NCBI RefSeq assembly: GCF_003364335.1
Contig: NZ_NXLX01000004.1
Location: forward strand, 28,333-92,332
DNA from: Helicobacter anseris
Lineage (GTDB): Bacteria > Campylobacterota > Campylobacteria > Campylobacterales > Helicobacteraceae
Direction: 5' to 3'
DNA: 64,000 nt
Below the pieces are notes generated by a model that saw only the letters and a list, made by a program, of their open reading frames with translations, searched no databases and was not told the DNA's origin. Each line of letters opens with the position of its first letter. The stretch's first letter is position 1. A program made the translations under genes and the position numbers. This document shows positions 36,335-45,928 of this stretch, piece by piece.

Positions 36335-39300
36335 TTAAAAGCTCCAGCTACCACCAATGCTTCCAGAGATTCCATAATGAGACTGCGGAACATATTGCGT
36401 AGCAAGCATATATTTAAGTGAGAAATTATTAGTAATGAGATAAGAACCTGCAAAAGAAGCCTCAATCCATAAAGGATAGAGATTAAGATCATATTGTATA
36501 GATTTTGCAGTCCCAATAAATACATCTCTTTCATGTAGAGATTTTGTGTTATAAGTAGCAAAAATTGCAAAGACTGTTTGAGTGCGTTCAGTAGCCACAT
36601 TGTATTCAGCACCACCTTTTATAAAAGGATTATGAATATTTGCCTGTGATATTTGGATAAAATCAGCCCCACCAAATTCACTAAAACTTTCTTTGGGGAT
36701 ATAAAGCCAAGTATAGCCAACTCCAAAAACAGGTTTGATTGCGTGATAAGAATTCTCAGTTTTTAAAAGATCAAAACGATATTTATAATATCCTTCTGCT
36801 TGTGTTGCAATACTATTTGAATTTGCTGTTTTTTGTGTAGAAGATAAATGATTATTGCCAAAACTTCCGCCACTATAGAGATTGAAAAGTATTTCATGTG
36901 TTTTATAAATATATTGTGTGTGTAATCCACCTATGACATTATGGGATTGAGTATTTGCTTCATTTTGCTTGTATTGTGAGAACATATAATGTAGCGAAGC
37001 TCCTAGGGTAAGATATTTTTCATCTTGTGCAATCAGTGTATGATCATATCCACCACTCAATCCTAAACTATAAAATGTTAGATATGAGCCACTAAAAAAG
37101 CCTCCATGTGTATCAATCCAGAAGTGTTTGTTTTTGTTTTCTTGTGTTAGATACCCTCTTAGTGGAGAAAGTGTGGTAAAGTCACTTCTGCTAGATAAAG
37201 AAACAATATTAGTATCTTCCTCATAAGCAAGATATTCTTTTTTATATAGAGAATTTTTGGATTTTAGGGCTACTCTAGCTTGGAGAGTAGATTGAATATT
37301 TTTAAGATAACTATATTGCGAGGAAGTATAAATAGAGTTTGTAAGTAGGGAGGATGTTTGGGTTGTAAATTTTGAAATTTTTGAATTGATATCATTGAGA
37401 TAAGTTTGTAATCCTTTTATATCCCCAGAACTAGCCTTTTGAATTAGTATATCCAAATAGACATCTTGATAGATTCTCTCTCCTTTGAGATTTGTTTCAA
37501 GAAGAGCTTTTAGAAGTTTTTCATTTGCCTTAATTGCTTGATTGAAGTTTTTTGCACTTTGAGTATTTTGATCTGTAGAGGTGATTTGTTGAATATATTG
37601 CTCAAACCAGTTTTGATCTAAAAGCACCGTTTCTTTATTTATAAAAGTAAAACCAATATTATTTTTATTTTGTATATTTTTTAGTATTAAAAAAGATGGT
37701 AACTCGCTATTAGTTACTATATCCTTATTAAATCTATGGTCTGAAATTGATGTTTTACTTGTAATAAGTGTGTATGTTTTATTATAGTTTATATTTTTCC
37801 AATCAATACTTTGTGTATTAAGCTCAAGAATTGTATCTTTAGAAAGAGTAATTGAGCTTTTATCTAATAATTGAATCTTATCTTCTAGATTTGAAAAAAT
37901 AATTTTTGGATTAGTCAAATCCGAATCTACCTTATCAATAATAAGTCTTGTTTCTCCTTTAATGGTTGAAGTGCCATCGTGAATAGTGAGGTTTTGCACG
38001 GTAAGATTCCCACCATTGTTTGCAGTGATTGCTTCTGTATTTTTTGTTCCTAAGATTTCTGCACCATAAAGTTCTAAAAATGCTATTTTTGCATCTGAAG
38101 TATTGTCGATGCTTAACTGATAAGTGACATTCTTGCTACCCAAAGCCCCATTTTCTTTGCTTGCCTTGTCTGTTCCTGTAAAATTTCCAAATCTTAAGGG
38201 ATTGGTGCTTGTATTTTGCACTTCTAAAGAGCTATTTTTGGTTAATGTGAGATTACCTTCATAAAAGAAACTATCGTTTTTTTCAGATACACCTTTTGTG
38301 AGTTGCTGTTTAAACTCATGTGTATTACTTCCTTTATATACAACATTTTCTCCATCATATCTATCTATATAGATTTGTGCATCTCCTCCAAATTTTGCAG
38401 AAGTTCCAATGAGGTTAAGATCTGTTAGAAGTGTCGCATTGCGTCCTAGTGTAAAGATACTTCCATTTTGCGTAGTAATTTCTTTGAAAACAAATACACG
38501 ATCTTCCCAATCATTTTGAGTGAGAGAAGTAGGGGCTCTTAAAACTTCTTGTGATAGGGTTTCTTTGATTCCATACCAAGCTGCTCTTTGACTTTTTTGA
38601 CTAGCGGAATTTTGCGTGAGATTTTCATCATCAAAATCAAGATATGCATGGATATAAGGGTGTCCTTGGAAGATAAGTGTTCCATTTTGTTGGGTAAGCA
38701 TTCCATTTGGATTATTGATACTTCCATCAAAGGCTAGAGTTTTTGATGCTTCTTGATTGACAGAGATGTTGATATTATCTCCAATTTGTCCATGATAAAG
38801 ATGAGCATTTTGACTTGTATTTGTGAGAGTGATGGTTGCTTGGTTACCTGTGTTGATAATCTTTGCCCCAATATCAGATGCTTGAAGTTTATCAAAACTT
38901 AAAGGATTACCATTGATATCAAAATTACCACCTCTCTCAGAAAAAAAGAGTGTATTTGTATCAATTGCACTTACTTTGTTTTGTGCAAGTTGCAAAGTAG
39001 CCCTGCCACTAACTAAAACATAATGGTTAAAAGTATTTTCTGTAGTATCAAGGATAACTTTTCCATCACCAAGATTTAGCCAACTGATATTTTTCTTTAT
39101 AACATGTAAAGTCCCCTTACCAACTTTAAATAATCCATCATTGACGGTATATCCAGCTATATCCCATGTGACAGTAGTTCCTGCTCCTATGCTCACACCT
39201 CCACCCATCCAAGCCCAATCTTTGACTCCATCACTAGTGATAGTGTAGTTCTGATTCTCATCAAAATAAAAACCACCACTTTTTTGATCGATATGCTTAG

Positions 39301-40237
39301 TTAATATCAGTGTTCCTCCACCTTCAAATACAATATCTTTGTCCATTGTAGTAGCGAAGCTTTTGGTATTGTTGATAGATGTTCCATCCCAAGTGGATTC
39401 TTTTCCATCAAGATAGACTGTTGGGTTGGTATTATGTGCGATAATAGAATCTAAATCACTTTGTCTATGAGGTGTATAATGGACTATTGTTGCCATATCA
39501 CTATCTTTTGCAAATCCTATGGCAACCCATTTTTTTTCATAGCTATCCCAAGCAAACATCGGAGAGCCACTATCTCCTTCCGTAGCCATATTAGAAAAAT
39601 AAACATTTTTTCGGTTAAATGCAAGTCTTGTGTCATTTAGAATTCCATTGTAATTAAGTGTTCCACCAGTAGTAACATAATGGCGTGTGGTTCCCCATCC
39701 TACCTTGTAGATTTTATTGTCATTGGTTACATATTGCATATAACCTTTTCCAGACCTCCAAAAATGTGTGTATCTTGTAGTGTCTAGTGGTTTATCAGGG
39801 CTAATTTCAAGTAATTCGACAGGATCACTTGAAGTGATAAATTTATTGTATCTTGCATAGGATCTATCAGGTTCAAAATCTTCACGAGTTTTTAAGGAAT
39901 AGGTATAGTCTGGGGATACAAAGGTATGCACTTTGGTAACATCTAATACATGTTTTGCAGTGGCAATGTAAGAGCCACCTAAAAAAGTTTTATTTCCAGC
40001 AGCATCTACAGGACCAGTAAAATCTGGCATAGTGATATCAAAATATTGACTTCTATCTGCATAATCGCCGTAAGTATTGCTATTTCTTTCAGTAAATAAG
40101 ACACCTTTGGTTCCAGCTATATATTTTCCCTTATTTTGCCCAAAATCTATATAGTCTTGGATAAAAAATCTTGTTTCTGTTGTATTGCTCAGTAATATAG
40201 ATGATGCAATAGAGCTAATAAGAAGCGTTTTTTTCAT
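36335..40237 (-). CDS. Serine-protease autotransporter (S6 / IgA1-protease-like)
   Basis: A 1300-residue type Va secreted protein: signal peptide (about 1-17), protease passenger, long beta-helical stalk (about 280-960) and a C-terminal translocator barrel (about 1030-1300, ending GGSWSF). The chymotrypsin-like triad can be placed: H96 in ATAKHV, D120 in REDFEP and S223 in GDSGSP, with YARYNKFI after the Asp as in IgA1 proteases and SPATEs. It should cleave an external host protein; the target is unknown. The AAGGAG site is 16 bases from the ATG, unusually far. It is transcribed alone. Confidence 0.85.
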   Translation of the reverse strand: MKKTLLISSIASSILLSNTTETRFFIQDYIDFGQNKGKYIAGTKGVLFTERNSNTYGDYADRSQYFDITMPDFTGPVDAAGNKTFLGGSYIATAKHVLDVTKVHTFVSPDYTYSLKTREDFEPDRSYARYNKFITSSDPVELLEISPDKPLDTTRYTHFWRSGKGYMQYVTNDNKIYKVGWGTTRHYVTTGGTLNYNGILNDTRLAFNRKNVYFSNMATEGDSGSPMFAWDSYEKKWVAIGFAKDSDMATIVHYTPHRQSDLDSIIAHNTNPTVYLDGKESTWDGTSINNTKSFATTMDKDIVFEGGGTLILTKHIDQKSGGFYFDENQNYTITSDGVKDWAWMGGGVSIGAGTTVTWDIAGYTVNDGLFKVGKGTLHVIKKNISWLNLGDGKVILDTTENTFNHYVLVSGRATLQLAQNKVSAIDTNTLFFSERGGNFDINGNPLSFDKLQASDIGAKIINTGNQATITLTNTSQNAHLYHGQIGDNINISVNQEASKTLAFDGSINNPNGMLTQQNGTLIFQGHPYIHAYLDFDDENLTQNSASQKSQRAAWYGIKETLSQEVLRAPTSLTQNDWEDRVFVFKEITTQNGSIFTLGRNATLLTDLNLIGTSAKFGGDAQIYIDRYDGENVVYKGSNTHEFKQQLTKGVSEKNDSFFYEGNLTLTKNSSLEVQNTSTNPLRFGNFTGTDKASKENGALGSKNVTYQLSIDNTSDAKIAFLELYGAEILGTKNTEAITANNGGNLTVQNLTIHDGTSTIKGETRLIIDKVDSDLTNPKIIFSNLEDKIQLLDKSSITLSKDTILELNTQSIDWKNINYNKTYTLITSKTSISDHRFNKDIVTNSELPSFLILKNIQNKNNIGFTFINKETVLLDQNWFEQYIQQITSTDQNTQSAKNFNQAIKANEKLLKALLETNLKGERIYQDVYLDILIQKASSGDIKGLQTYLNDINSKISKFTTQTSSLLTNSIYTSSQYSYLKNIQSTLQARVALKSKNSLYKKEYLAYEEDTNIVSLSSRSDFTTLSPLRGYLTQENKNKHFWIDTHGGFFSGSYLTFYSLGLSGGYDHTLIAQDEKYLTLGASLHYMFSQYKQNEANTQSHNVIGGLHTQYIYKTHEILFNLYSGGSFGNNHLSSTQKTANSNSIATQAEGYYKYRFDLLKTENSYHAIKPVFGVGYTWLYIPKESFSEFGGADFIQISQANIHNPFIKGGAEYNVATERTQTVFAIFATYNTKSLHERDVFIGTAKSIQYDLNLYPLWIEASFAGSYLITNNFSLKYMLATQYVPQSHYGISGSIGGSWSF

Positions 40238-40289
40238 TGTCTTTAGTTTTTTACTCCTTAAATTTTTTTATTGAGTTGAGTTTTAATGG

Positions 40290-40318
40290 ATTATATCTTA
40301 AAGTGTTGTTCAAAGCAA
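40290..40318 (-). promoter_or_regulatory. Autotransporter promoter
   Basis: TATAAT (40290-40295) and TTGCTT (40313-40318) on the minus strand are 17 bases apart. The likely start is about 45 bases before the ATG. Confidence 0.55.
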
Positions 40319-40435
40319 CTATAATTTATCCAAATATTTTAAGCTTAGTCTTGAAAAACATAATGATTGTTTAAGCTTTTGGATACTTTAATGCTTTTAA
40401 GAAATTGATGATTTTAATTTGTAGTATTGAAGCAG

Positions 40436-40511
40436 TGGTGGCTTGAGGCGGAATCGAACCACCGACACGAAGATTTTCAGTCTTCTGCTCTACCGACTGA
40501 GCTATCAAGCC
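40436..40511 (-). tRNA. tRNA-Phe (GAA)
   Basis: The cloverleaf on the minus strand has acceptor GGCTTGA/TCAAGCC, anticodon arm GAAGA-CTGAAAA-TCTTC and an encoded CCA end. The anticodon GAA reads UUU and UUC. It stands between the autotransporter promoter region and xth. Confidence 0.95.
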
Positions 40512-40544
40512 AAGTTTTAAAGAGGTGATTATAGAGAAAAAACC

Positions 40545-40572
40545 TTGAAATTTAGCTTAAAGAAGTTATAAT
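40545..40572 (+). promoter_or_regulatory. xth promoter
   Basis: TTGAAA (40545-40550) and TATAAT (40567-40572) are separated by 16 bases; the start would be near 40579, about 44 bases before the ATG. Confidence 0.65.
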
Positions 40573-40622
40573 TTTACTTTAAATGTAATAAAAATTGAAT
40601 TTTAAAGACTATAAGAGGTAGT

Positions 40623-41375
40623 ATGCGTTTGATTTCTTGGAATGTCAATGGCTTGAGAGCTTGTATGAATAAAGGGTTTATGGATTTTTTTAAGAAGATT
40701 GATGCAGATATTTTTTGTATCCAAGAATCTAAGATGCAAAAAGAACAAGCAGATTTTTGTTTTGATGGATATTATGAATATTGGAATAGTGCTGAGAAAA
40801 AAGGGTATTCTGGTGTTGTGATTTTAAGCAAGCAAAAACCCTTAAATGTTACTTATGATATGGGGATAGAACACCATGATAAAGAAGGTAGAATTATTTG
40901 TGCAGAGTATGATAATTTCTTCCTTGTAAATGTTTATACGCCAAATTCAAAACGTGAGTTAGAAAGACTAGAATATCGTATGCATTGGGAAGATGATTTT
41001 AGGGCATATCTTAAAAATTTAGAAACTATTAAGCCGGTGATAATTTGCGGGGATCTTAATGTTGCACATAAAGAAATTGATTTAAAAAATCCTAAAACAA
41101 ATCGCAGAAATGCTGGTTTTACAGATGAGGAAAGGGAAAAAATGTCTGAGCTTTTGCAAAACGGCTTTATAGATACTTTTAGATATTTTTATCCTGATTT
41201 AGAAGGTGCTTATAGTTGGTGGAGTTATATGGGAAAGGCTAGGGAAAATAATACAGGGTGGAGAATTGATTATTTTTTATGTTCAGAAATATTGAGTGAT
41301 AGATTGCTTGATGCGACAATTTATCCAGAGGTTTTTGGGAGCGATCATTGCCCTGTAGGGTTAAGTATTTCTTGA
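40623..41375 (+). CDS. xth: Exodeoxyribonuclease III
   Basis: AP endonuclease and 3' exonuclease of base-excision repair. The 250-residue EEP-fold enzyme has ISWNVNGLRA at the N-terminus, the metal-binding glutamate in CIQESKM, ICGDLNVAHKEID for the central Asp/Asn and the catalytic GSDHCPVGL at the end. AGAGGT lies 4 bases before the ATG. It is a single gene ahead of the cheY operon. Confidence 0.95.
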   Translation: MRLISWNVNGLRACMNKGFMDFFKKIDADIFCIQESKMQKEQADFCFDGYYEYWNSAEKKGYSGVVILSKQKPLNVTYDMGIEHHDKEGRIICAEYDNFFLVNVYTPNSKRELERLEYRMHWEDDFRAYLKNLETIKPVIICGDLNVAHKEIDLKNPKTNRRNAGFTDEEREKMSELLQNGFIDTFRYFYPDLEGAYSWWSYMGKARENNTGWRIDYFLCSEILSDRLLDATIYPEVFGSDHCPVGLSIS

Positions 41376-41455
41376 TTTTTTGTAAAAAATTGGCTAAAAT
41401 CCCGAATTTAGTTTAAGGGTTTTTTTAACATACATTAAAAAATAAGGAGCTTGAG

Positions 41456-41830
41456 TTGAGACTACTTGTTGTGGATGATAGTTCTACTATGAGAAGGATT
41501 ATAAAAAATACATTACAAAGATTGGGGTATGAAGATGTTCTAGAGGCAGAGAATGGTTTGGAGGCTTGGGATATCTTAAATACGAAAACAGGTATTGATA
41601 TTTTGATTACAGATTGGAATATGCCAGAGATGAATGGTTTGGAGCTTGTGAAAAAAACTCGTGCAGATTCAAGATATGAGGATATTCCAATTATTATGGT
41701 AACAACAGAAGGTGGTAAAACAGAAGTGATTACAGCATTAAAGGCTGGCGTAAATAACTATATTGTTAAACCCTTTACTCCACAGGTGCTTAAAGAAAAA
41801 TTAGAAGCAGTTTTAGGATTGAATGACTAA
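41456..41830 (+). CDS. cheY: Chemotaxis response regulator CheY
   Basis: A 124-residue single-domain receiver that carries the chemotaxis signal to the flagellar switch. It has the acidic pair D7 and D8, phosphoacceptor D53, the T-T pair in VTTEGG and the lysine in IVKPF; the text is close to H. pylori CheY1. Translation starts at TTG 41456, placed 7 bases after AAGGAG, since no ATG or GTG is available. It opens the conserved series cheY-prmA-ftsH. Confidence 0.93.
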   Translation: MRLLVVDDSSTMRRIIKNTLQRLGYEDVLEAENGLEAWDILNTKTGIDILITDWNMPEMNGLELVKKTRADSRYEDIPIIMVTTEGGKTEVITALKAGVNNYIVKPFTPQVLKEKLEAVLGLND

Positions 41831-42710
41831 GTTTTTTTACGAATTTTCCCTTACTCCTAGCGCATATTTTGAATTATTTACTGATTTTGCTCTTGAGCTT
41901 ACTCAAGAGGCCATAGAAGAGATAGAGTGTTCTGATTTTTCAGAATGGATATTATACAATGCCTCATTACCAAATCTTAAAAAAGCCACTATTGTTATGC
42001 GTATGGAAAAGGATCCTAGCGGTATAATTGAAGATTTCCAAAGCTTTGCTAAGCAGATTTCTTCTAGGATGGAAGAAGAAGTGGGCTTTGCCTACAAGAT
42101 TGAGAAGAAAAAAAACCAAGATTGGATTGATAATTATAAAAAGGCTATTACACCATTAGAATGTGGAGGATTTTATATCCATCCAAGTTGGTATGAGAAT
42201 CATCCAAAATTAAAAAATATTATCCTCGATCCAGCGTTAGCTTTTGGCTCTGGGCATCATGCAACAACATTTATGTGTATAGAACTCTTATCACAATTGG
42301 ATTTAAAAACAAAAAAAGTTTTAGATGTTGGTTGTGGTAGTGGAATCTTATCTTTGGTTGCTAAAAAAAATGGTGCTATCGTGCATATGTGTGATACAGA
42401 TTCCTTGGCAATAGAAGAGAGTAAAAAAAATTTTTCTTTGAATAATGAGATAATTGATAAGATTTGGGAGGGTAGTTTAAAAAAGGTAGAGAATCAAACA
42501 TATGATGTGGTAGTTGCAAATATTCTAGCAGATATCATTAAAATGTTATATTATAATCTGTGTTGCATAACTCATAAAGGAAGCGTGATTATTTTATCTG
42601 GCATTTTAGAAATTTACAAAGATAGCGTTATAGAGAAGTTTAATGATTTTGATTTATGCGAAGTTTTGCATAAGGATGAATGGGTTGCTTTAAAAATGAT
42701 AAAAAGGTGA
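41823..42710 (+). CDS. prmA: Ribosomal protein L11 methyltransferase
   Basis: Trimethylates ribosomal protein L11. The 295-residue protein has an N-terminal substrate-recognition domain, then LDPALAFGSGHHATTFMC and the SAM-binding VLDVGCGSGILSL, then VVANILADI (catalytic NxxxD-type loop). It overlaps cheY by 8 bases and is followed by ftsH after 4 bases, as in H. pylori. Confidence 0.92.
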   Translation: MTKFFYEFSLTPSAYFELFTDFALELTQEAIEEIECSDFSEWILYNASLPNLKKATIVMRMEKDPSGIIEDFQSFAKQISSRMEEEVGFAYKIEKKKNQDWIDNYKKAITPLECGGFYIHPSWYENHPKLKNIILDPALAFGSGHHATTFMCIELLSQLDLKTKKVLDVGCGSGILSLVAKKNGAIVHMCDTDSLAIEESKKNFSLNNEIIDKIWEGSLKKVENQTYDVVVANILADIIKMLYYNLCCITHKGSVIILSGILEIYKDSVIEKFNDFDLCEVLHKDEWVALKMIKR

Positions 42711-42714
42711 TGAG

Positions 42715-44607
42715 ATGAATCAAAAAAACAATAAAAATCCTAAAAAACAAAATCCTATTTTATTTTTTATAATTTTTGCAATTTTTGCAATTTTGTTGGT
42801 GAGAATCACAAGCTCTGAAGACGGAGGGATTTTAGATAAGATTGGTGGAGGAGTTAGCAAGAATATTGATTATTATCAGTTTAAAGAGTTAATTAAAAAC
42901 AATGAAGTAACATCTGTAAGTATCGGTCAGACCATAGTAAAAGCTACTGGAGAGCGTAATGGACAAAAGATTTATTATACTGCAAAGAAGGTTCAAGATG
43001 CTTCTTTGGTGCCTTTGTTGGATGAAAAGAAAATCAATTATAGTGGCTTTAGTGAAACAAATTTTTTTACAGAGATGCTTAGTTGGTTGCTCCCATTTTT
43101 GATTATTATTGGTCTTTGGATTTTTATTACTTCAAGAATGCAAAAGAATATGGGAGGAGGGATTTTTGGCATGGGGAGTTCAAAGAAACTCGTCAATGCT
43201 GAAAAACCTAAGGTAAGATTTGCAGATATGGCAGGTAATGAGGAAGCAAAAGAGGAAGTTGTTGAGATTGTAGATTTTCTAAAGTTTCCTGCAAGGTATG
43301 CTTCAATAGGTGCAAAAATACCCAAAGGAGTTTTGCTAGTTGGCCCCCCTGGCACAGGAAAAACACTTCTTGCTAAAGCAGTTGCTGGGGAAGCTAATGT
43401 TCCATTTTTTTCTATGAGCGGGAGTAGCTTTATTGAGATGTTTGTAGGGCTTGGGGCAAGTCGTGTGCGTGATTTGTTTGAAATGGCAAAAAAAGAAGCT
43501 CCTAGTATTATCTTTATAGATGAGATTGATGCTATAGGTAAATCTAGGGCAGCTGGAGGAATGATTAGTGGTAATGATGAAAGAGAACAAACGCTAAATC
43601 AGCTTTTAGCAGAGATGGATGGGTTTGGATCTGATTCTGCGCCTGTTATTGTTTTGGCAGCAACCAATAGACCTGAAGTTTTAGATCCTGCTTTATTGAG
43701 ACCAGGAAGATTTGATAGACAAGTTTTGGTGGATAAACCAGATTTTAATGGAAGAATAGAGATTTTAAAAGTTCATATTAAGTCCGTAAAGCTTGCTAAA
43801 GATGTAGATTTGCAAGAAATTGCAAAATTAACCGCAGGTTTGGCTGGAGCCGATTTGGCAAACATTATCAATGAAGCAGCCTTATTGGCAGGTAGAGCAA
43901 ATCAAAAAGAAGTATCACAAAAGAATCTAAAAGAAGCTGTGGAGAGGGGTATTGCAGGATTAGAAAAGAAATCACGCAGAATCTCTCCAAAAGAAAAGAA
44001 GATTGTTGCATATCATGAGAGTGGTCATGCGATTATTTCTGAGATGACAAAAGGTTCTGATAGGGTAAATAAGGTGTCTATTATTCCTAGAGGTATGGCT
44101 GCATTGGGCTATACTTTAAATACTCCAGAAGAAAATAAATACCTTATCCAAAAGCATGAGCTTGTGGCAAAAATAGATGTGTTGCTTGGCGGTCGTGCAG
44201 CAGAAGAAGTCTTTTTGGGTGAAATTTCCACAGGTGCTAGCAATGATTTAGAACGAGCTACTGATATCTTAAAATCAATGGTAAGCTATTATGGTATGAC
44301 AGATGTTAGTGGATTGATGGTATTGGAAAAACCACGAAATGCATTTCTTGGTGGAGGTTTAGGGTCTTCAAGAGAGTTTAGTGAAAAGATTGCAGAGAAA
44401 ATAGATGAATTTATCAAAAAAACTCTTGATGATCGCTATTGTGCCGTAAAACAGATATTAAATGATTATAGACAAGCCGTTGAGAATATGGTGAGTGAAT
44501 TACTTGAGCAAGAAGTGATTGATGGTGCAAGAGTGAGGGAGATAGTGCGTGCATTTGAGGTGGAAAATAATCTTGAAACAAAGTTGATTGAAAGAGAAGA
44601 GGTTTAA
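42715..44607 (+). CDS. ftsH: ATP-dependent zinc metalloprotease FtsH
   Basis: Membrane-bound AAA+ protease for quality control of membrane and short-lived proteins. The 630-residue protein has two transmembrane helices (about 15-30 and 122-139), Walker A GPPGTGKT at 210-217, Walker B IIFIDEID, the second-region-of-homology arginines (RPGRFDR) and the zinc site HESGH near 434. Length and order are normal. It is co-directional with prmA and the PSD-like gene. Confidence 0.96.
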   Translation: MNQKNNKNPKKQNPILFFIIFAIFAILLVRITSSEDGGILDKIGGGVSKNIDYYQFKELIKNNEVTSVSIGQTIVKATGERNGQKIYYTAKKVQDASLVPLLDEKKINYSGFSETNFFTEMLSWLLPFLIIIGLWIFITSRMQKNMGGGIFGMGSSKKLVNAEKPKVRFADMAGNEEAKEEVVEIVDFLKFPARYASIGAKIPKGVLLVGPPGTGKTLLAKAVAGEANVPFFSMSGSSFIEMFVGLGASRVRDLFEMAKKEAPSIIFIDEIDAIGKSRAAGGMISGNDEREQTLNQLLAEMDGFGSDSAPVIVLAATNRPEVLDPALLRPGRFDRQVLVDKPDFNGRIEILKVHIKSVKLAKDVDLQEIAKLTAGLAGADLANIINEAALLAGRANQKEVSQKNLKEAVERGIAGLEKKSRRISPKEKKIVAYHESGHAIISEMTKGSDRVNKVSIIPRGMAALGYTLNTPEENKYLIQKHELVAKIDVLLGGRAAEEVFLGEISTGASNDLERATDILKSMVSYYGMTDVSGLMVLEKPRNAFLGGGLGSSREFSEKIAEKIDEFIKKTLDDRYCAVKQILNDYRQAVENMVSELLEQEVIDGARVREIVRAFEVENNLETKLIEREEV

Positions 44608-44612
44608 GGATA

Positions 44613-45215
44613 ATGACAACAACACAGCTTTTTGCAAAAGAAGGGCTAAAAGGGGGAATTATCTTAGGCGTATGTGTGTTTGTATGTTTTATTCTTGGAA
44701 TTAATTTTTTTGCTTTACTATTACTTGCAATGTTGCTTTTTTGGATTTTTATTTTTAGGAATCCTGAAAGATTGCCAAATGAGCGAGTAGAAAATATCTT
44801 GTTATCTCCATGTGATGGAAAAATAGAGAATATAGAGTATATACATGGGGGTGTTTTATTAACCTTTAGAGTAGGGATAATGGATGTGGGCATCTTAAGA
44901 GCACCTCTAAATCTCAATGAACAAATAACACAAGAAAAAAGAAATGGTTTGAGACTTTATTGTTTTGAAGATGATTATAAAGAAAGACTAAATTCAAAGC
45001 TATTTTTAGAAACTAGTGTATTTTCTTTGCAAATTACACCAGAGATATTTGATGCAAAAGTGTATCCTTTAAGTGAGATAAAGAGGGGGGATAGGATAGG
45101 ATTTTGTAAAATGGGTATTTTAAAGATGAAAATAATATTAAATACAGTAGAATTAAAACTCAATATCGGAGATATTGTTAGAGGTGGAGAGACTATTTTG
45201 GGATATGTAAAATGA
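44613..45215 (+). CDS. Phosphatidylserine-decarboxylase-like protein, catalytic residues lost
   Basis: A 200-residue membrane protein with two N-terminal hydrophobic helices (about 13-48), then FRNPERLPNE and LLSPCDGKIENI, the signature of short phosphatidylserine decarboxylases. The self-cleavage Gly-Ser that would generate the pyruvoyl group is replaced (RIGFCKMGILKMK, where family members have FGS), and the catalytic His of DVHxxRAP is Gly (DVGILRAP). It therefore cannot be a normal decarboxylase. It overlaps pssA by 4 bases, so a non-catalytic role in phospholipid synthesis is possible. H. pylori keeps a hypothetical gene here (HP1070, from memory). Confidence 0.75.
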   Translation: MTTTQLFAKEGLKGGIILGVCVFVCFILGINFFALLLLAMLLFWIFIFRNPERLPNERVENILLSPCDGKIENIEYIHGGVLLTFRVGIMDVGILRAPLNLNEQITQEKRNGLRLYCFEDDYKERLNSKLFLETSVFSLQITPEIFDAKVYPLSEIKRGDRIGFCKMGILKMKIILNTVELKLNIGDIVRGGETILGYVK

Positions 45216-45916
45216 ATATAAATCCTCTTTATATACTGCCTAATTTATTTACAGCGGGTAGTATTTTTCTTGGTATAGCTAGTGTGATTCTTGCATCAAG
45301 AGGCGGTTTTGAATGGGCTTGTTGGTTTGTTTTACTTTCTATGATTCTTGATGGATTAGATGGTCGTGTTGCGCGTTTGACAAATACAGCAAGCAAGTTT
45401 GGTGTTGAGTTTGATTCTTTGGCTGATATTGTCGCTTTTGGCGTTGCTCCAGCAATGTTACTATATTTTTATATAGGCTTAGATTATGGGAGATATGGTG
45501 TTGTTGCAAGTGCTATTTTTGTAATTTTTGGAGCTATTAGATTGGCAAGATTTAATATTAGCACGGCAAATACTGAACCAAATTCTTTTATTGGATTGCC
45601 TATCCCAAGTGCTGCTGTAATACTAGTATTATGGATTTTGCTTGATTTGGAGTATGGCATTTTAAAAAATACTTGTTTAGGCTTTATTCTCTTGGCTCTT
45701 GCATTTATTTTAAGTATTCTTATGGTAAGCAATATTCGCTATCCCAGTTTTAAAAAGATGCAATGGAATTTAAAAATATTTGTTGTTGTGGTAATAGTGC
45801 TATGTATGGCTTATTTGAAACCTAGAGAGGTGATAGGTGGATTGATGAGTTTTTATGTGCTTTATGGAATTGCTCGTTGGATATTTGTGCTAATTAAAAA
45901 AATTTACTTTAAATAA
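45212..45916 (+). CDS. pssA: CDP-diacylglycerol-serine O-phosphatidyltransferase
   Basis: Makes phosphatidylserine from CDP-diacylglycerol and serine, the precursor of phosphatidylethanolamine. The 234-residue membrane enzyme has the CDP-alcohol phosphotransferase motif DGLDGRVARL followed by GVEFDSLAD (about 49-72) and six to eight hydrophobic helices. It starts inside the PSD-like gene and is followed by copA after 12 bases. Confidence 0.93.
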   Translation: MNINPLYILPNLFTAGSIFLGIASVILASRGGFEWACWFVLLSMILDGLDGRVARLTNTASKFGVEFDSLADIVAFGVAPAMLLYFYIGLDYGRYGVVASAIFVIFGAIRLARFNISTANTEPNSFIGLPIPSAAVILVLWILLDLEYGILKNTCLGFILLALAFILSILMVSNIRYPSFKKMQWNLKIFVVVVIVLCMAYLKPREVIGGLMSFYVLYGIARWIFVLIKKIYFK

Positions 45917-45928
45917 AATGGAGAGTTT

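Noticed and set aside
41394..41428. AAAATCCC/GGGTTTTT as a terminator after xth
   Set aside because: A 13-base loop with a mismatch; the weak stem is not convincing.
42765..42800. Repeated ATTTTTGCA units at the start of ftsH as a repeat element
   Set aside because: They encode the hydrophobic transmembrane helix (FAIFAI) and are explained by the protein.
44414..44917. A 167-codon open frame on the minus strand
   Set aside because: It lies opposite ftsH and the PSD-like gene, which have clear motifs; low complexity, no ribosome site.
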